DNA of 64,000 nt from Leptasterias polaris (GCA_037783415.1 JAZGTN010000009.1:12152001-12216000); one strand, 5' to 3'; positions 1 to 12,153 are shown, counted from the first letter of the stretch. The notes: a model not told the origin generated them from the sequence alone. A program made the numbers and translations.

Positions 1-509
1 TAAAATTGAAAACAGAATTGAAGAGATGCTCTTCTCACAGGAATACTGTGTCTATATAGTTCCTTAGTAATTTTGTTAGTGCTTTCTATTCATAATCATT
101 GTACATCTATACGGCTGTTGTGCCATTAGTTATTTGTAGATGCACGTAAACTATATAGCTCTGAGGGGAAAAAAGTCAATTAAGTATTTCAAGCTCGTTG
201 AGTTGGAGCTCTGAGCCTTGACAATGGTTTAATGGCCCATAATTCCTAAACCATATTATCATTGTTTCGTTAATTTAATTCCAGACGACTTTCGTGGCCT
301 TGGAACCGCAGTTCGGTTTTTAGCTGGAGCCTGTATGCCGATGTTTCGAAAAAGCCCTTTTACAGACTTGTACATGTCCAGATGCAATGGAGCTTTAGTA
401 CGTGTCTAGTTCGCTACATACACAATTATAATGCAATGCTATTTCCAAATATTTTAGGGGTACCAGTTTATTGTTCCCGTTCAGCATCTTTGTTGGCTCT
501 CATGATCAT
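1..509. other. No recognisable gene
   Basis: AT-rich sequence upstream of the LINE insertion. It is open in one plus frame from 382, but those first 47 codons have no family resemblance and lie outside the LINE target-site duplication, so they are host sequence that happens to be in frame. Confidence 0.5.
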
Positions 510-1875
510 AACTATCGAAGGTATGGTTAAGAGATCTACAATTGTAGGAGATATTGAAGAAGGCGGTTTAAAAATGGTAGATGTTAAGTCTATGTTCAAA
601 GCTTTACGTGTAAAATGGACTCAGAGATATAACAACATTAATCAAGCAGCTTGGAAGTCCATGTTGAGTTTTTTCATTACTCCTTACGGGGGAGATCTTT
701 TGTTTCATTGCAATGTAAATTGTGCCCAAGTGAAAGAATGGAAGAATATTCCTAGGTTTTACAAGGATGTGTTTAATTCTTATTTTGATTTAATGCAACA
801 TGATAACGTTGGGGTTTACTCACAGTGCGTCTGGCATAACCAGCGAGTTCGCATTAATAACAAACCCTGTTTTTATGAAGGTTTTTGCTCTAAAGGTATT
901 ATGCTGGTCAGTGATCTGTTCCTTGAAGATGGAAGGATTGTTCCATTTGATAATTGGGTAGACAAAGGGCTGTCAACAAATCTTTTTTTGAAATGGAGAG
1001 GGCTTATTTCAGCTGTCCCTCGGGTATGGCAACAAACTCTGAGAGCGGGCTTTAAAAGGGAAATATGCAACGCCCATGGTCTTTCTGGGCTTGTTAATGG
1101 AACAAACCTTGCAGGTAACTTAAGAGCAAATCCTTCAACAAAAGAGATCCGTAAAATGTTTACTTCTAGGATATTCATTCATCCAACTGCTCAGACCAAA
1201 TTTAATCAGGAGTTCGGTATTTTGAAGGATGAATGGAAAAACATCTATTACCTGCCCTATCGGTGTAGTATGGAAGTCAGTACGAGAATTTTTCAATATA
1301 AAATTAATATGGATTGTTTAATGACTAATGTTAGATTATCTAAGATGAAAATCATTAATAGCGATGCTTGCTCCTTTTGCTCTAAGTTTCCAGAGACAAT
1401 GAAACATTTATTTTTTGATTGTAAATATACGCAGCCTATTTGGAAACAGTTTGAGAATTGGTGGAAAGGTTTGTCGCATGAGGAAATAACTTTAAGTTTT
1501 AAATCCATTCTGTTTGGTCAAAACACTGACCAGCCAGACCTTTTATTTAACCTTTGCATTTTATTGACAAAGAAGATGATATTTAGAAGTAGGTTTAATC
1601 AACAAAGGCCAAATTTTCATTCTTTTGTTAATTTAGTAAAATTTAACTATGAATTAGAAAAAAAGATTGCGACTGGCTCAAACACAATGCATAAGTTTAT
1701 CACAAAGTGGAGGTTTACGGTTTAATTAATTATTAATTGTTTCTTGATAAGGTTTCTATGTTTTGTCCTCTATTTTTGTTTTGTGTGTTCGTGGTTTGTT
1801 GTGAGTGCATATTTGTATGAAATTTTAAAAAAAGTGCTTTGCACTTTTAAAAAAAAAATAAAAAAAACTATCGAA
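510..1875 (+). mobile_element. 5'-truncated L1/Tx1-like LINE with target-site duplication
   Basis: The 10-bp sequence AACTATCGAA occurs at 510-519 and again at 1866-1875, bracketing an L1-like reverse-transcriptase C-terminal region, a short 3' UTR and an A-rich tail (about 1848-1867). This is the expected product of target-primed reverse transcription with severe 5' truncation. The exact duplication and uninterrupted ORF suggest a young copy. Family placement rests on the protein in the next entry. Confidence 0.85.
523..1725 (+). CDS. LINE ORF2 C-terminal region (L1/Tx1-like), partial
   Basis: About 400 codons without a stop, encoding the part of a non-LTR retrotransposon ORF2 that follows the reverse-transcriptase core. 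Near the start is the block EEGGLKMVDV with downstream KWTQRY, typical of the post-RT region of L1/Tx1-type elements. Further on, FQYKINMDCL leads to a zinc-finger-like CSFC...HLFFDC module (zf-RVT type; Cys-x2-Cys ... His-x4-Cys), then WKQFENWW. The endonuclease and catalytic RT domains are absent because of 5' truncation, so it cannot move on its own. An apparent start codon at 382 lies upstream of the element and is not biological. The ORF ends at TAA 1723-1725. Confidence 0.85.
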   Translation: MVKRSTIVGDIEEGGLKMVDVKSMFKALRVKWTQRYNNINQAAWKSMLSFFITPYGGDLLFHCNVNCAQVKEWKNIPRFYKDVFNSYFDLMQHDNVGVYSQCVWHNQRVRINNKPCFYEGFCSKGIMLVSDLFLEDGRIVPFDNWVDKGLSTNLFLKWRGLISAVPRVWQQTLRAGFKREICNAHGLSGLVNGTNLAGNLRANPSTKEIRKMFTSRIFIHPTAQTKFNQEFGILKDEWKNIYYLPYRCSMEVSTRIFQYKINMDCLMTNVRLSKMKIINSDACSFCSKFPETMKHLFFDCKYTQPIWKQFENWWKGLSHEEITLSFKSILFGQNTDQPDLLFNLCILLTKKMIFRSRFNQQRPNFHSFVNLVKFNYELEKKIATGSNTMHKFITKWRFTV

Positions 1876-2841
1876 ACCCAAAGGCTATCATTGGCCAAGG
1901 TCTATTTAACCTGATTTACTTTCTTAGTCGTTTGCTAAGTTGATGATTTTAATGCAGTTCCGATTTTAATATGTGCATTTTTGTAAGCCTGAATCTTGCC
2001 GTGTTGAAGGTTCCTGGCTTCTGTTTGTTCTGAATTGTTTTAAAGTTATCTTAGCTCTTAAATTTGCCCCTCTGCTGTGCCGTGCTGTAATCCTTTGTGC
2101 ATGTTTTGGTTGTTTTGCATCCTACTTTTGTGATGTGAAACATTGTTTTGTTATTTTTCGTCTAACCTTGATTTTTGTTTCTGTCTTTCACTCAGTTTGT
2201 TTTATTTTATTTGTTATTCATGGCTTTTCTTATTGCTCTGTATTTTACTATTTTACTATTTTACTAGTTTACTACTTTACTATTTTAATTGTTATGTTTG
2301 TATACAGGGCCCTTAGGAATAGCAGTCGTAAAACATTATGTGCTACCCTGTCTTAATAAGTCAAAAAGTACTTTTGTCCCGCATGTTGTTGCAGCTGAGC
2401 CGCTTGGTAACATTACACTGCATTTTTGTAGTGCACCCCTTCCGCCACGTAAGCAAACACTATGCACTCATCCAGTTTCATGTCGAAGCAACATCCTCAT
2501 TTGAAAATCATCCTTGTCTAGTTCCATCTGCCACGAAAATGAATACTACTATTTGACTCAACTATAATTTCCTGCTTGCGAACTATTTTATTATTATCAC
2601 AAATATTAAAGCTTCATTTCCTTATGGTACGAAGTCCCCCCCCCCAGCCCTGTCTTAGCCCCTCCTCCTCCTGTAAGCCCTTAAACTTGAATATCTCGCA
2701 ATAAATATATATCAATAAGGTGGTCTAAAATTAGATACGGACAATGACTTGAGTATAAATGCGTTTTTGGCCCAATTAAAGAAATTTAAAACTGGGACAG
2801 GGTCTTACTGTCGTATCGTCTTGCCGGAATTCACAGGAAAC
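1876..2841. other. No gene; possible old LINE 3' UTR
   Basis: T-rich sequence with an open plus frame (1973-2356) that resembles no family. Around 2305-2360 the text CAGGGCCCTTAGGAATAGCAG followed by a TACCCTGTCTTAATAAG stretch looks like the 3' end of an old CR1/jockey-type LINE, which is only a suggestion. A C-run lies at about 2635. Confidence 0.35.
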
Positions 2842-3152
2842 TATGGTGGCTCTGAATGGACACAAACATATATATTTACGTGAATATTGAAGTAAGTATT
2901 ATTTTACGTAAATATTTGCAAGTTAGGGCACAAATAATTTTGAATATTTACGTGGATACTAACGTAAATATGTGCGTGTTGGGGCACAATTCGTGAATGT
3001 TTACGTGAATATTTACGTAAATATTCGCGACCCAATCATAATCGCAAATATTTACGTTAATAATTTACGTGAACATTTGCTATTTGGGGCGAAAAAAGTA
3101 AAAATTTACTTAAATATATATATATGTTAAATGTCCCTTCAGGGCCACCATA
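2842..3152. mobile_element. TA-flanked miniature inverted-repeat element with internal palindromes
   Basis: Begins TATGGTGGCTCTGAATGGACA and ends with the near inverse complement TGTCCCTTCAGGGCCACCATA, so the termini are inverted repeats bounded by TA as in Tc1/mariner-type elements. The interior contains many partial copies of the palindrome ATTTACGTAAATATT with short spacers (GGGCACAA-type). There is no coding capacity. A second copy lies at 11956-12153. Confidence 0.75.
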
Positions 3153-3914
3153 GGAAGAAAGTCCATGTGACACATGGTGACTGATATTTAAGAAGTTACC
3201 TTTGCCTTCTTTCTTTGAGTTTGTGGTGAGTTGATGACGTGCCGGCTTGGCCTGTTATAGCAAGATTCGATGTCATAGACAGCTGGCAACATCTTAATCG
3301 TTGACAGCTCGGGAGAGAAGGAGGTGTGAGCAAATCTTACGTCATCATCTCATTTGCATAACTCAAACGGGAATAATTGCCAAACAATTGCCAAAAAAAA
3401 CAATTGCCAAACAAATTAAAAGACTATTTACAATCATGAGCTGACGTAAACATTTATACATATTTATCGTACGCACGGGAATAAAACCCGGAAGATATCC
3501 TGCGATGTCATTTGCGACTCACAATTTAGAGGGGGGGGGGGGGGGGGGGTGATATAGGATCCCCCAGCCCATTACTTGTCAGCAATGAGCCATCAGAAAC
3601 CATCATTTAAAACCAATGTTTCGCCCGCACTAACGACAATTCCATCTGCCATTTATTACCAATGCCGTTATTGTGTTGCACATAATGGTGGATTGGGCTT
3701 TAGGTCTGCAGTGCCTCATTACAATATAATACTGAAAATACGTTTGATCAACACCCCCCCCCCCACTACCACACCCCGCCCCCTCTCCGTTTTCAACACA
3801 GATCTACGCCTGCCCCAATAATCTTCTGACAATGATGTCGCCTGGTAAATGTGCCACCAGTGTGTCCAACCTGGTTTCTCCTATCAGGATGTTTGAGTGT
3901 GAAAACAAAGTTCT
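3153..3914. other. No gene; homopolymer-rich spacer
   Basis: Contains a 19-bp G run (3531-3549) and C-rich stretches near 3757 and 3775. A short open frame at 3576-3821 has no recognisable content. Confidence 0.4.
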
Positions 3915-4165
3915 TCTTCTTCTTCTCACCCATACACTCTTGCTTTGCTGAGAAGTAGAACAAAGAGCAATTCTAATAGCTTTATTCCGCGTACTGCATC
4001 TCTTTGGAACTCTGTGCCTAGTGCATGTTTCGCTCCATCCTACAATCTCTTTTGCAGAGGAATATCAATTACAACCTTCAGCTCCCCCGAGTTATTTTCA
4101 TCTTAAACACTCTCTGCTTGTAGCCATTTATACCAAGAGTTAACCTTGTTTGAGAACTTGCATTA
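3915..4165 (+). mobile_element. LINE 3' relic (ORF C-terminus)
   Basis: One frame reads RTASLWNSVPSACFAPSYNL and then a stretch like GISITTFSSPELFSS. This is the usual C-terminal tail of CR1/jockey-type LINE ORFs (R-T-A-S-L-W-N-S-L-P). A related copy in the same orientation lies at 19765-20050. Both are decayed fragments. Confidence 0.6.
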
Positions 4166-4422
4166 CAAATTACTTTAACAACCTGCACCGCACGAAGCAC
4201 TGCATGTCCAGTGTGTACTCTAATATTCAGCCATTTCTAGGTCATGTATGTAAAAAATAATAATAATAACACAAGCTGTTTTTCCTGGTTGGTCGACCAT
4301 CTTAAAAATAATGAGCAGTCATGGTAAAATGTTGTGTTCTTGTTGGCTTAACTCCAGCAGAATCACTGATGCAATATCTGTGTGGCATTTACATAATGTT
4401 ATGTTTACTTTCTAGTCAGTTC

Positions 4423-4798
4423 TTAAAGGCACTGTACACGTTTGGTATTTACTCAAAATATATATTAGCATAAAAACTTACTTGGTAACGAGCAACGGAG
4501 AGCTGTTGATAGTATAAAACATTGTGAGAAACGACTCCCTCTGAAGTAACGTAGTTTTTGAGAAAGAGGTAATTTCTCACTAAAATAATAAAAGACTTCT
4601 GGCCAGAAGCCTTTTATTCCTATCTGAAAGCACACTAATTTGTACAATAAGGGTGTTTTTTCTTTCATCATTTTCTTGCAATTTCAATGACCAATTGAAC
4701 CCAAATTTTCACAGGCTTGTTATTTTATGCATATGTTGGGATACACCAAGTGAGAATACTGGTCTTTGACAATTACAAAACGTGTTCAGTGCCTTTAA
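4423..4798. mobile_element. TTAA-flanked miniature element, family T1
   Basis: Bounded by TTAA, with inverted termini AGGCACTGTACACGTTTGGT and ACGTGTTCAGTGCCT. The 376-bp unit is non-coding: its longest frame is shared with the inverted copy at 61246-61621 simply because the two copies are near identical. TTAA boundaries suggest piggyBac-type mobilisation (inference). Its right TTAA is also the left TTAA of the next element. Confidence 0.8.
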
Positions 4799-5166
4799 AG
4801 AGGGGCTTCAAGCTAAAATTTAGTTTTGTGATGCACTAATTTTTCAAAAAAAAGAGTCCTTGTGAAATGGGGGGGGGGCATTGCCGCGTCAATCAAAAGG
4901 TCAAACTCAAAGTATTTTTAATAGAATATCATCACAGTTTAGGAATGAACTAAAACTCTTCGGTACAAGAATGTGCACAGGCCCCTACCGTGTTTAGGAC
5001 GCGAGATTGTTGATAAAATTTGCACTGGAAGGGCATCAAACACATGGCATTTGACACAATTTTAATGTGACGTTAGAGACTTGTAATTTTCCCACTTTCA
5101 TAGGGAATCTATCTATTGGAAAATGAGTGCATCACAAAACTGAATTTGACCTTGGAGACTCTTTAA
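4795..5166. mobile_element. TTAA-flanked miniature element, family T2
   Basis: Lies between TTAA sites shared with its two neighbours. Its termini are inverted repeats: the left end has TTTGTGATGCACTAATTTT and the right end AAAATGAGTGCATCACAAA. Related sequence is at 21940-22180 (inverted) and more distantly at 63409-63965. Confidence 0.7.
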
Positions 5167-5515
5167 AGGCATTGTATACTTTTGGTAACAGCTCAAAATC
5201 AGTGTCCACATTTTGTGTGATTCAACATATGCATGAACAAACCAACCTGTGAAAATTTGAGCTCAATTGGTCATCGAGGTCACGAGAAAATAGTGAAAAA
5301 AGACCTTATGTGTTTTCTGTTTTTCAAACATGGAGTTTATTATCGCGCGCGATAAAAACTATTGTTTTACTCATTTCTCAGAAACGATAGCATTTCAGGC
5401 AGAAATATTTTAAGGAACCCTTTCTACCATTACGTACTTTAAATCATGCAAGTTATGTGTGAATCTGTGAACATTTGTGTTTTTCGATCTTACCAATCGT
5501 GTACAGGGCCTTTAA
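5163..5515. mobile_element. TTAA-flanked miniature element, family T3
   Basis: TTAA at both ends. The left terminus is AGGCATTGTATACTTTTGGT and the right terminus TACCAATCGTGTACAGGGCC, giving imperfect inverted repeats. An inverted copy at 21592-21943 is highly similar. There is no coding content. Confidence 0.75.
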
Positions 5516-7288
5516 GTATTGGTTTGGCCGTACGACAATTAGTTCTGTTTGCGGAGTATAGAATGGGTTATTTGCATAATTACGAGATGGCGCGTTCGAG
5601 TGTTCGCGGCAAACAAGGGAACCACACTGTTAAAACAAAGATAGGTTTCAAGTTGAATGTATTGCCTCGTGTATTGAGATACCTACCGGAGCTGTATACA
5701 TTGAAATATTTGCATTAATTTGCGTATTTTTTTCACTCATGGCTAAACATTTGTGCATTAAACAGTAAAAAGTTATTACCATGATTTTAATTTGATAATA
5801 ATAATAATAATAATAATAATAGCTAGAAATTCAGTTTTCGTTCGAAACGACTACACAGGGGTTTTGGATTAAGATTCACGTGTTAACTTGCAGAAAGAAT
5901 TGTATAATATCAAAATAAACGAAAGAACTAACTCTTTATTTGAGCTTCCTGTTTGAACTGGAATGCAAGATCAAATAGGGTTATGGATTATAATGAAATG
6001 TTCATTGGTTATTCTCTTCAACTTTAAACAACAACAACATCAACAGCAACAACAAAAACAACAACAACAAAAACGGTGATGTGTGGGTTCTTCTTTGGAA
6101 AGGAGAATCCTAAAGGCATGGTAAACTTTAAACAGTTGTCAAAGACCAATATACCAACTTGGTTTATCACATATGCATAAAATAACAAACACGTGAAAAT
6201 TTGGGCTCAATAGGTCTTCAAAGTTGCAAGAAAATAAAGAAAGAAAAACACCTTTGTTGCATAGAATGCCGTGTGCTTTCAGATGCCTGAGAAAGGCTTC
6301 ATGCCTATTTTCAGATTATAATTTTGGGGTGCAAAACTACCTTCTTCTCTAAAACTACATAAAAAGGTGCAACATTAATGGGTCTCAACTCAGAAACTTC
6401 AGAATTTGAGTTTACCTTATTGGTAGATTCGTGTGCTGTATAAGACTACTGGTATGATTTGGGGTTCAGGATGGTTTGATAGAAAAAGATTGTCATCAAC
6501 AGCCGGTGGTTTGACAACAAACAATTTTTATTGCATCAGAAATAATAAACAATCGCGAACTTCCTCCGACACAAGCCCCGATAAAATAAATACATTGTAA
6601 CCCTTTGACCCCATCAGCAGACTGAGTCAAATCTTATGACGTTTACAAGTCTGATTTATAACCGGTATTATAAAAGATAGCTACAATCAAAAGTCAGCTG
6701 TGAAAGTTTCAGTTGAAAATGCATCACTTGTTGAGAACATAGCAATACTGTCAAAGTATTCTCACTAAGAAAGTTAACGTCGATTCCATCCACGCTTAGC
6801 GAGGTGACGGCGGGTACCAACCGTTACAAACGTTTTGTTTTGTTGTTAGGAATTGTGGACTATACATTTAGCACCCCACTGTCCTCCCTTCAATTAACTT
6901 CATGGCAATGCTGCACTTTGCATTCGGTGTCCTTTCGCTTGAAAATCCATCATACGTATCAATTAAGTGTTCTACAGTATTGATATAATTATGTTCAGGA
7001 ATGGATAATCCATGTTCCGTTGAGCTCTGTTGATCTAGTAACCGGAAATGTCCGGGACCGGAGACCGGAGAACACTGAGCCAGAAGCCGCCATGTCCTTC
7101 CGCCGTGCCATAGCTACTCATTGCCCATTAACAGCTGCTCATGGACTCGGTGAAACCGAAACACGCTTTGATGTTTTCACTCAATGCAGCGTTTCTACCT
7201 TTGTATGTGTTTGGAATATTGAAGTGGGTTTTTTTACAATAAAACGCAAATCACAAAAGAAGAGAAGTTCGCGTTAATCTCGCTTTAT
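5516..7288. other. No gene; simple repeats and a decayed T1-like element
   Basis: Holds an (ATA)n microsatellite (5795-5820), a CAA-rich microsatellite (6027-6073) and a decayed T1-type miniature element (about 6112-6375, with the internal GTCAAAGACCA and ATGCATAAAATAACAAAC blocks). A plus frame at 7020-7277 has no recognisable domain. Confidence 0.5.
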
Positions 7289-7550
7289 GTCCCTCAATGA
7301 AATGGTTAGAGTGCAAGACTTGCAATCCCAAGGTTGTGGGTTCGAATCCAGCCAAGCTAACCGCTGATTTCACAATGACTGGAATAAGTTTTGTTGTCTA
7401 GTTACATTACTATTTATTTATTTGTGGAGTTCATAATCACAGACGTTAAACCAATGTTTGTATGAGAGGGATTGGCTGTTGCCAGCCGGACATTTATATC
7501 CCCTTGTGGGAGCTTGGCCGTGGAAAGATCATCTAAACAAACAAAGAAAG
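7289..7550 (+). mobile_element. tRNA-headed SINE, family B
   Basis: The head resembles a tRNA with a B-box (GGTTCGAATCC at about 7338) but has no clean cloverleaf. It is followed by a unique body with GAGAGGGATTGGCTGTTGCC and CCCCTTGTGGGAGCTTGGCCG, ending at ATCATCTAAACAAACA. A second copy of the same architecture lies at 34593-34844. Confidence 0.75.
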
Positions 7551-7657
7551 AAACAGAATGAAGACAATTGAAACAAAATATCTCCACGGAGGAATGCTTT
7601 GGGCGTAACGGGGCACAATCCCCAAGGCGGTAAGTGGTCTAATTACGTCACAACATA

Positions 7658-8042
7658 TTTTGGAGAGAATAGCAAGGTTTAAATACATGATATCCTTTTT
7701 GGTAATTGTCAAAGACCAGTATTCTCACATGGTGCATCAACCATACTATGCATAAAATAACAAACCTGTGAAAATGTGACCTCTTGGTCATTTGCAAGAA
7801 AACAGTCAAAGAAAAAACACCGTGTTGCATAGGGGGGTGAGTTGGGTGCTTTTAGATGCCTCAAAAAGGCTTCAAGTCTTTGGGGTGAAAAATACCTCTT
7901 TCTGTAAAATTACATTACTTCAAAGGGTGTCCTTTTTTTCTTCTTCAATATTTTATAGTATCAATAGCTCTCCAGTGCTCTACCAAGTGAGTTTTATGAT
8001 CATTAATATTTGGAGTAATTACCAAAGGTATACCCTCCGTTT
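7658..8042. mobile_element. Decayed T1-like TTAA miniature element
   Basis: Starts near TTAAATACATGATATCC and ends ACCAAAGGTATACCCTCCGTTTAA. It shares the internal blocks GGTAATTGTCAAAGACCAGT and ATGCATAAAATAACAAACCT with the T1 elements. Confidence 0.6.
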
Positions 8043-11000
8043 AACAATAATTGAAACTTTATGGCTTTATTGATAGAGCAAATGCTTTATTTTAGGGAGT
8101 TTCGTTTCTCATTAAGTTACGTTAATATAAAACTAAAGAAGTGGGCTATTACAGTGGAGGTCAACGCACTATTTAAAACTTTAGGAAGTTAAACTTGGCT
8201 AAAAGGCAAAGCACATGAACACACCCCCTTCTCCCCTCCCCCACGCTTCAATCATAATTTATAAAGAAGATTTTGACAAAACCCAAGTGTGATGTAAAGA
8301 CTACTGCGTACTCTGATAAAAATAAGTGAATTGGTCTCCTGAATTCGTCTTTGCGTCTTCCCGTCTTGTCACCGAGCCACCTGCTTCTTCAACGGAAATG
8401 CCGGTACACTCGCCTGGACAGGACAGCATGCGGCTAGCGTCTGAAGACGGTATACAAGTGCGATTGGCAGGAAATTACGTCATTCCTGGTCGATATTCAA
8501 AGAGTGGTACAACATTTTATTGGAAAATACTAAATTCATTAAAAATTACGTTATTTACAAGTGAGATAATAAGAATTAGCCGTTGCAAACTGCTTACCAA
8601 TTAAAAGTACATTAGCCTATGCTTTATAAGTGCACAAAATAGTTAGTGTCCTGACGTTTCGACCTAGCAGAGCTTTTCTTGAAGACTAAAAGAACGTTAT
8701 TTACAAATGGCATATTATATAATTTGGCTTATTTTCGACGTTTCGTCAGTATGCGTAGGGCCAAAAGGGTTTTAGGATTTCTTGTTATATTCCTTTTGTG
8801 TGGCCCGCACCTTGAGTCGCCTTCTGTGCCTTGTAATGGGCAACTTCCATAAAAATATTAATAATAGTAACAATATAAAAAACAATGCCCCTGGTTGTTT
8901 GCTGGAAACTGTTTAGTGTTACGGATAATTATTATAACTCATGGTAACACCGGCTATATGATTTATTTATTTATTTATTTATTTATTTCAGTTTTTCTTT
9001 ATTATTACATGGAATTATCATTATAAACATTAAAGAGGCAAACGTTTCAAGGAATACGGCACAAAGTAAATGAACTATTTTATGTATCCCTTTATTGTGG
9101 GCCTACCTTGTAATTTCTCTTGAAAAATAAGTCTGATCAAGAAAATTACTACATATTTTTATGAAGACCATAGAAATACAATACGGAGAATGTTAATAGA
9201 TCAATGTTCGTATTAAGTCAGCCGTGAACGCCCTCTATGTCAACCGTTGACGTCGTTTTTATTTTCTGTTGTTGCAATTGAAATGAGTAATGGTGATCGG
9301 AGGCGTCTTCGTATACCATTTTCAACAACATTCCAGACTCAATGCAGGTTTGGTACTCTTTATAATACGTGAGCTTTTAAATTGAAATTGAGTGAAATTG
9401 ATTTGTTTTCTTCTTTTTTCTGTATTTGTTGCTCCGGTAGTCGGAACAGCTATTGTATTCGTTAAGATTTGTATTTGTTTTTCTTCTTCTTATTCTTTCC
9501 TTTCGACAAAATCCCATTTGATTTGTACACGCAGTTCGTGACCCCCTAAAGTCATACTTGGCTTGATACGGAAGAGTATCATAATATCATCATATCAAAG
9601 CTTACGTCATGCAGTTATAGTTAGATGTAATTAGATGAGTACTTAGTTATAATGACATGAATATTTAATTAGCCAATCTTTAGACCACCGTTTCTCATAT
9701 ACGTCCGATCATTAAACTTTTTTCGATTATATACTTGTGGGGTACTGTATGACTGTTTGTTGGCCTCAAATGCCGAACGACGTCACCATGACGTCATTAT
9801 TGCGCGTTTTGTATCTGTGTATAAAACCCATGGCTCTAAAATTATAAACTTGATCAAGTTTTAGTCTCCTATACGAGCGATGTTTTTTTCGTATTTTGTA
9901 TGAGATACACAGACTCCCTACGATGGGAGACTTTGACGTGTATTTACGAGATTCAGGAAAAGTGAAGCTCATCCGCGGTTTTCGCTGTGCGCCACATCAA
10001 TTTGTCTTCATTCAAAGTAACAATTAAAATAGGGCCTTCCTTTATCAGAATTCTGTAGGTTTTATATTATCATGTTTTATTTGTTTATTGGGTGTGTCGA
10101 ACGTTCTGTGCATGCTGCATCTTTTTTTCAAAGTGTCCAAGGTCAGTCTATAGTTTAACCTTTTAGCCACTGGACCGCCCAGCCGCCAAAATCGATAAAC
10201 CGTAACATGCGGTAGAAGGAAAAACTCACAAGCTTGTGTATTGCGATAAAAAAAAAAAAAAACATAAAAACACCCCAAAACATAAAAATATAAATATATG
10301 GCCAGTTGGCCAAGTCAATGGCAATAGTTTAGATAATAGTGTTTAATTCACTCCCCTTCACAGATGACTTGTAAAGATGGTAACGCTAATGATGATGAAA
10401 TCTATAGCTTTCACCAACAACATGCTCATTTGTAACCAAACAAAAATTAATTTTCTTTCATCATGATGATACTATCAAAAACTAATGACTCAGCAATTAA
10501 TCACTATGAGCATTTGATGCCAGATAAAAGGCTTCAAAACTATTGTGTTCATTTTAACCTTAAAAATAATCGTCAGGAAAATTTCCGGTAGCCGTTAACG
10601 AGAGGCAGTTATTGTTCCCTAGGGATTTATCACCTTCGAATTGGAAATAATGTTATTCAATGACAATATTTACAAAATATACGAAAACTGTACATAGGGC
10701 CTACATAATTTGCCTTTTAAATGGTTTCTTTTGAAAATTTGAACCACGGTTCTAGTAATTTACTGTAAGAGTCTTGGAAAACTGAACATCGTTTCAGCAA
10801 ACTCGGGCGGTGCAGTGACTAGACGGTTAATGAAACGTAGTTGTTGATACCGAGTTGCAACTGGTTTATACATGATTTCGTTATGAGAATTGCTGTTTTT
10901 CGTCAGATGTACTACAATGAATTTTTTGAACACAATCTTGCATTCTCATGCTTTAAGGGCAAGAGAAAAAACAACTAACCGTGAAAACATAAACAACCTG

Positions 11001-11955
11001 AGCAAAATATTCAAGAGTGGTATTTTTGTTGTCGAATCTTTGTTAAAAGATTGGTGCTTTGCACTCGATGGCTATGGGAAAGCATGATGTACAGTGGCTT
11101 TATGTTAGAAATTTGCGTGTTGGGGTATGATTAAGGCGGTTTGCCTGGGTGTGTGTGTGTTACATACGAAGTGTGGACCTGAGAACAAAAGAAAGCCCAC
11201 ATAATGTAGGGAATTGAAACACTATGTGGACTTACACACGTTCACAATGTGTTCTTCACAATGTTTAAGAATATGATTTTTTCTTAAGTAACAGAACAAA
11301 GTAATGTCCACAGAGTGTATGCAACACAGTTCGCACGGATTGGCACTTGTGGGGTCCTGACAACAATGGAACAATGGACCCCACAAGGTCATTTCAATAG
11401 GAACAATTGGACCCCACAAGGGAATTCTTCAGAAAAGGGAATAATAGAACAACAATAGCAGTACCCCACAAACCGGATCTGTAAGGGTGTGTGAGCTTGT
11501 GTGTGTTTGTTTTTGTTTTGGTTGGGGTTTTTTCGGAGGGTGGCTTCAAACTTTACGAAGGGAAGCAAGACGTAGGCCTACCCATACTTATGCTAGTCTA
11601 TTTTCTACACCTATATATAATATATTTATTTATCCCGTAAACGTTGGTGGTCGCTGGGTCACCACAGATGACTTTGCAATCAGCTCATTCCACTATTAAA
11701 CTCCTACCCTCCACATCCCACAGTGAGTTGGCAAAATCCAAGCCTGACCATTCGTTGATGTTGTCTTCTCACTTTTTCTTCTGTCTTCTTCTTATTTTCC
11801 TCCTCTGATAACTGCTCCCTTCGACAGTCGATCACTCAGACGAGTGACGTGATGCCAAGCTCAATAACCGCTGAATTGCGATCCGCACCCTGCATCTCTT
11901 TTTAAAAGTGCAAGGTCAGTCTAGATAGTTGAATGATGCGTATAGTTGTTGACAC
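8043..11955. other. No convincing gene
   Basis: Contains a dispersed ~115-bp repeat (8572-8690), an (ATTT)n microsatellite (8961-8989), an A-run at about 10248 and short open frames without family resemblance (8326-8604, 10890-11087, 11487-11699). I see no exon-like splice-bounded coding block. Confidence 0.45.
8572..8690 (+). repeat. Dispersed repeat with GACGTTTCGACC motif
   Basis: Runs from GTTGCAAACTGCTTACCAA to GACGTTTCGACCTAGCAGAG and TTCTTGAAGACTAAAAG. Copies in the same orientation are at 35167-35282 and 43728-43835, inside introns of the SEL1L3-like gene. The class is unknown. Confidence 0.65.
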
Positions 11956-12153
11956 TATGGTGGCCCTGAAGGGAAATCAAACATATATATTTACGTGAAT
12001 ATTTACGTAAATATCTACGTGAATATTCACAAATTATGCCTTAAGCGCAAATACTTACGTGAATATTTGCAAATTTGGGCAAAAACCGTGAATATTTACG
12101 TACATATTCACGTAAATATATATTATGTTTGATGTCCCTTCAGGGTAACCATA
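11956..12153. mobile_element. TA-flanked miniature element, second copy
   Basis: TATGGTGGCCCTGAAGGGA at the left and TCCCTTCAGGGTAACCATA at the right, with ATTTACGTGAATATT-type palindromic sub-repeats between. It is shorter than the 2842 copy, apparently through loss of internal sub-repeats. Confidence 0.75.

Noticed and set aside
382..1725. A complete 447-residue host protein
   Set aside because: The first 47 codons lie outside the LINE target-site duplication and have no family resemblance; the rest is a LINE ORF2 fragment.
7020..7277. Small gene in a GC-richer patch
   Set aside because: No domain, splice partner or family resemblance; the frame runs up to a SINE.
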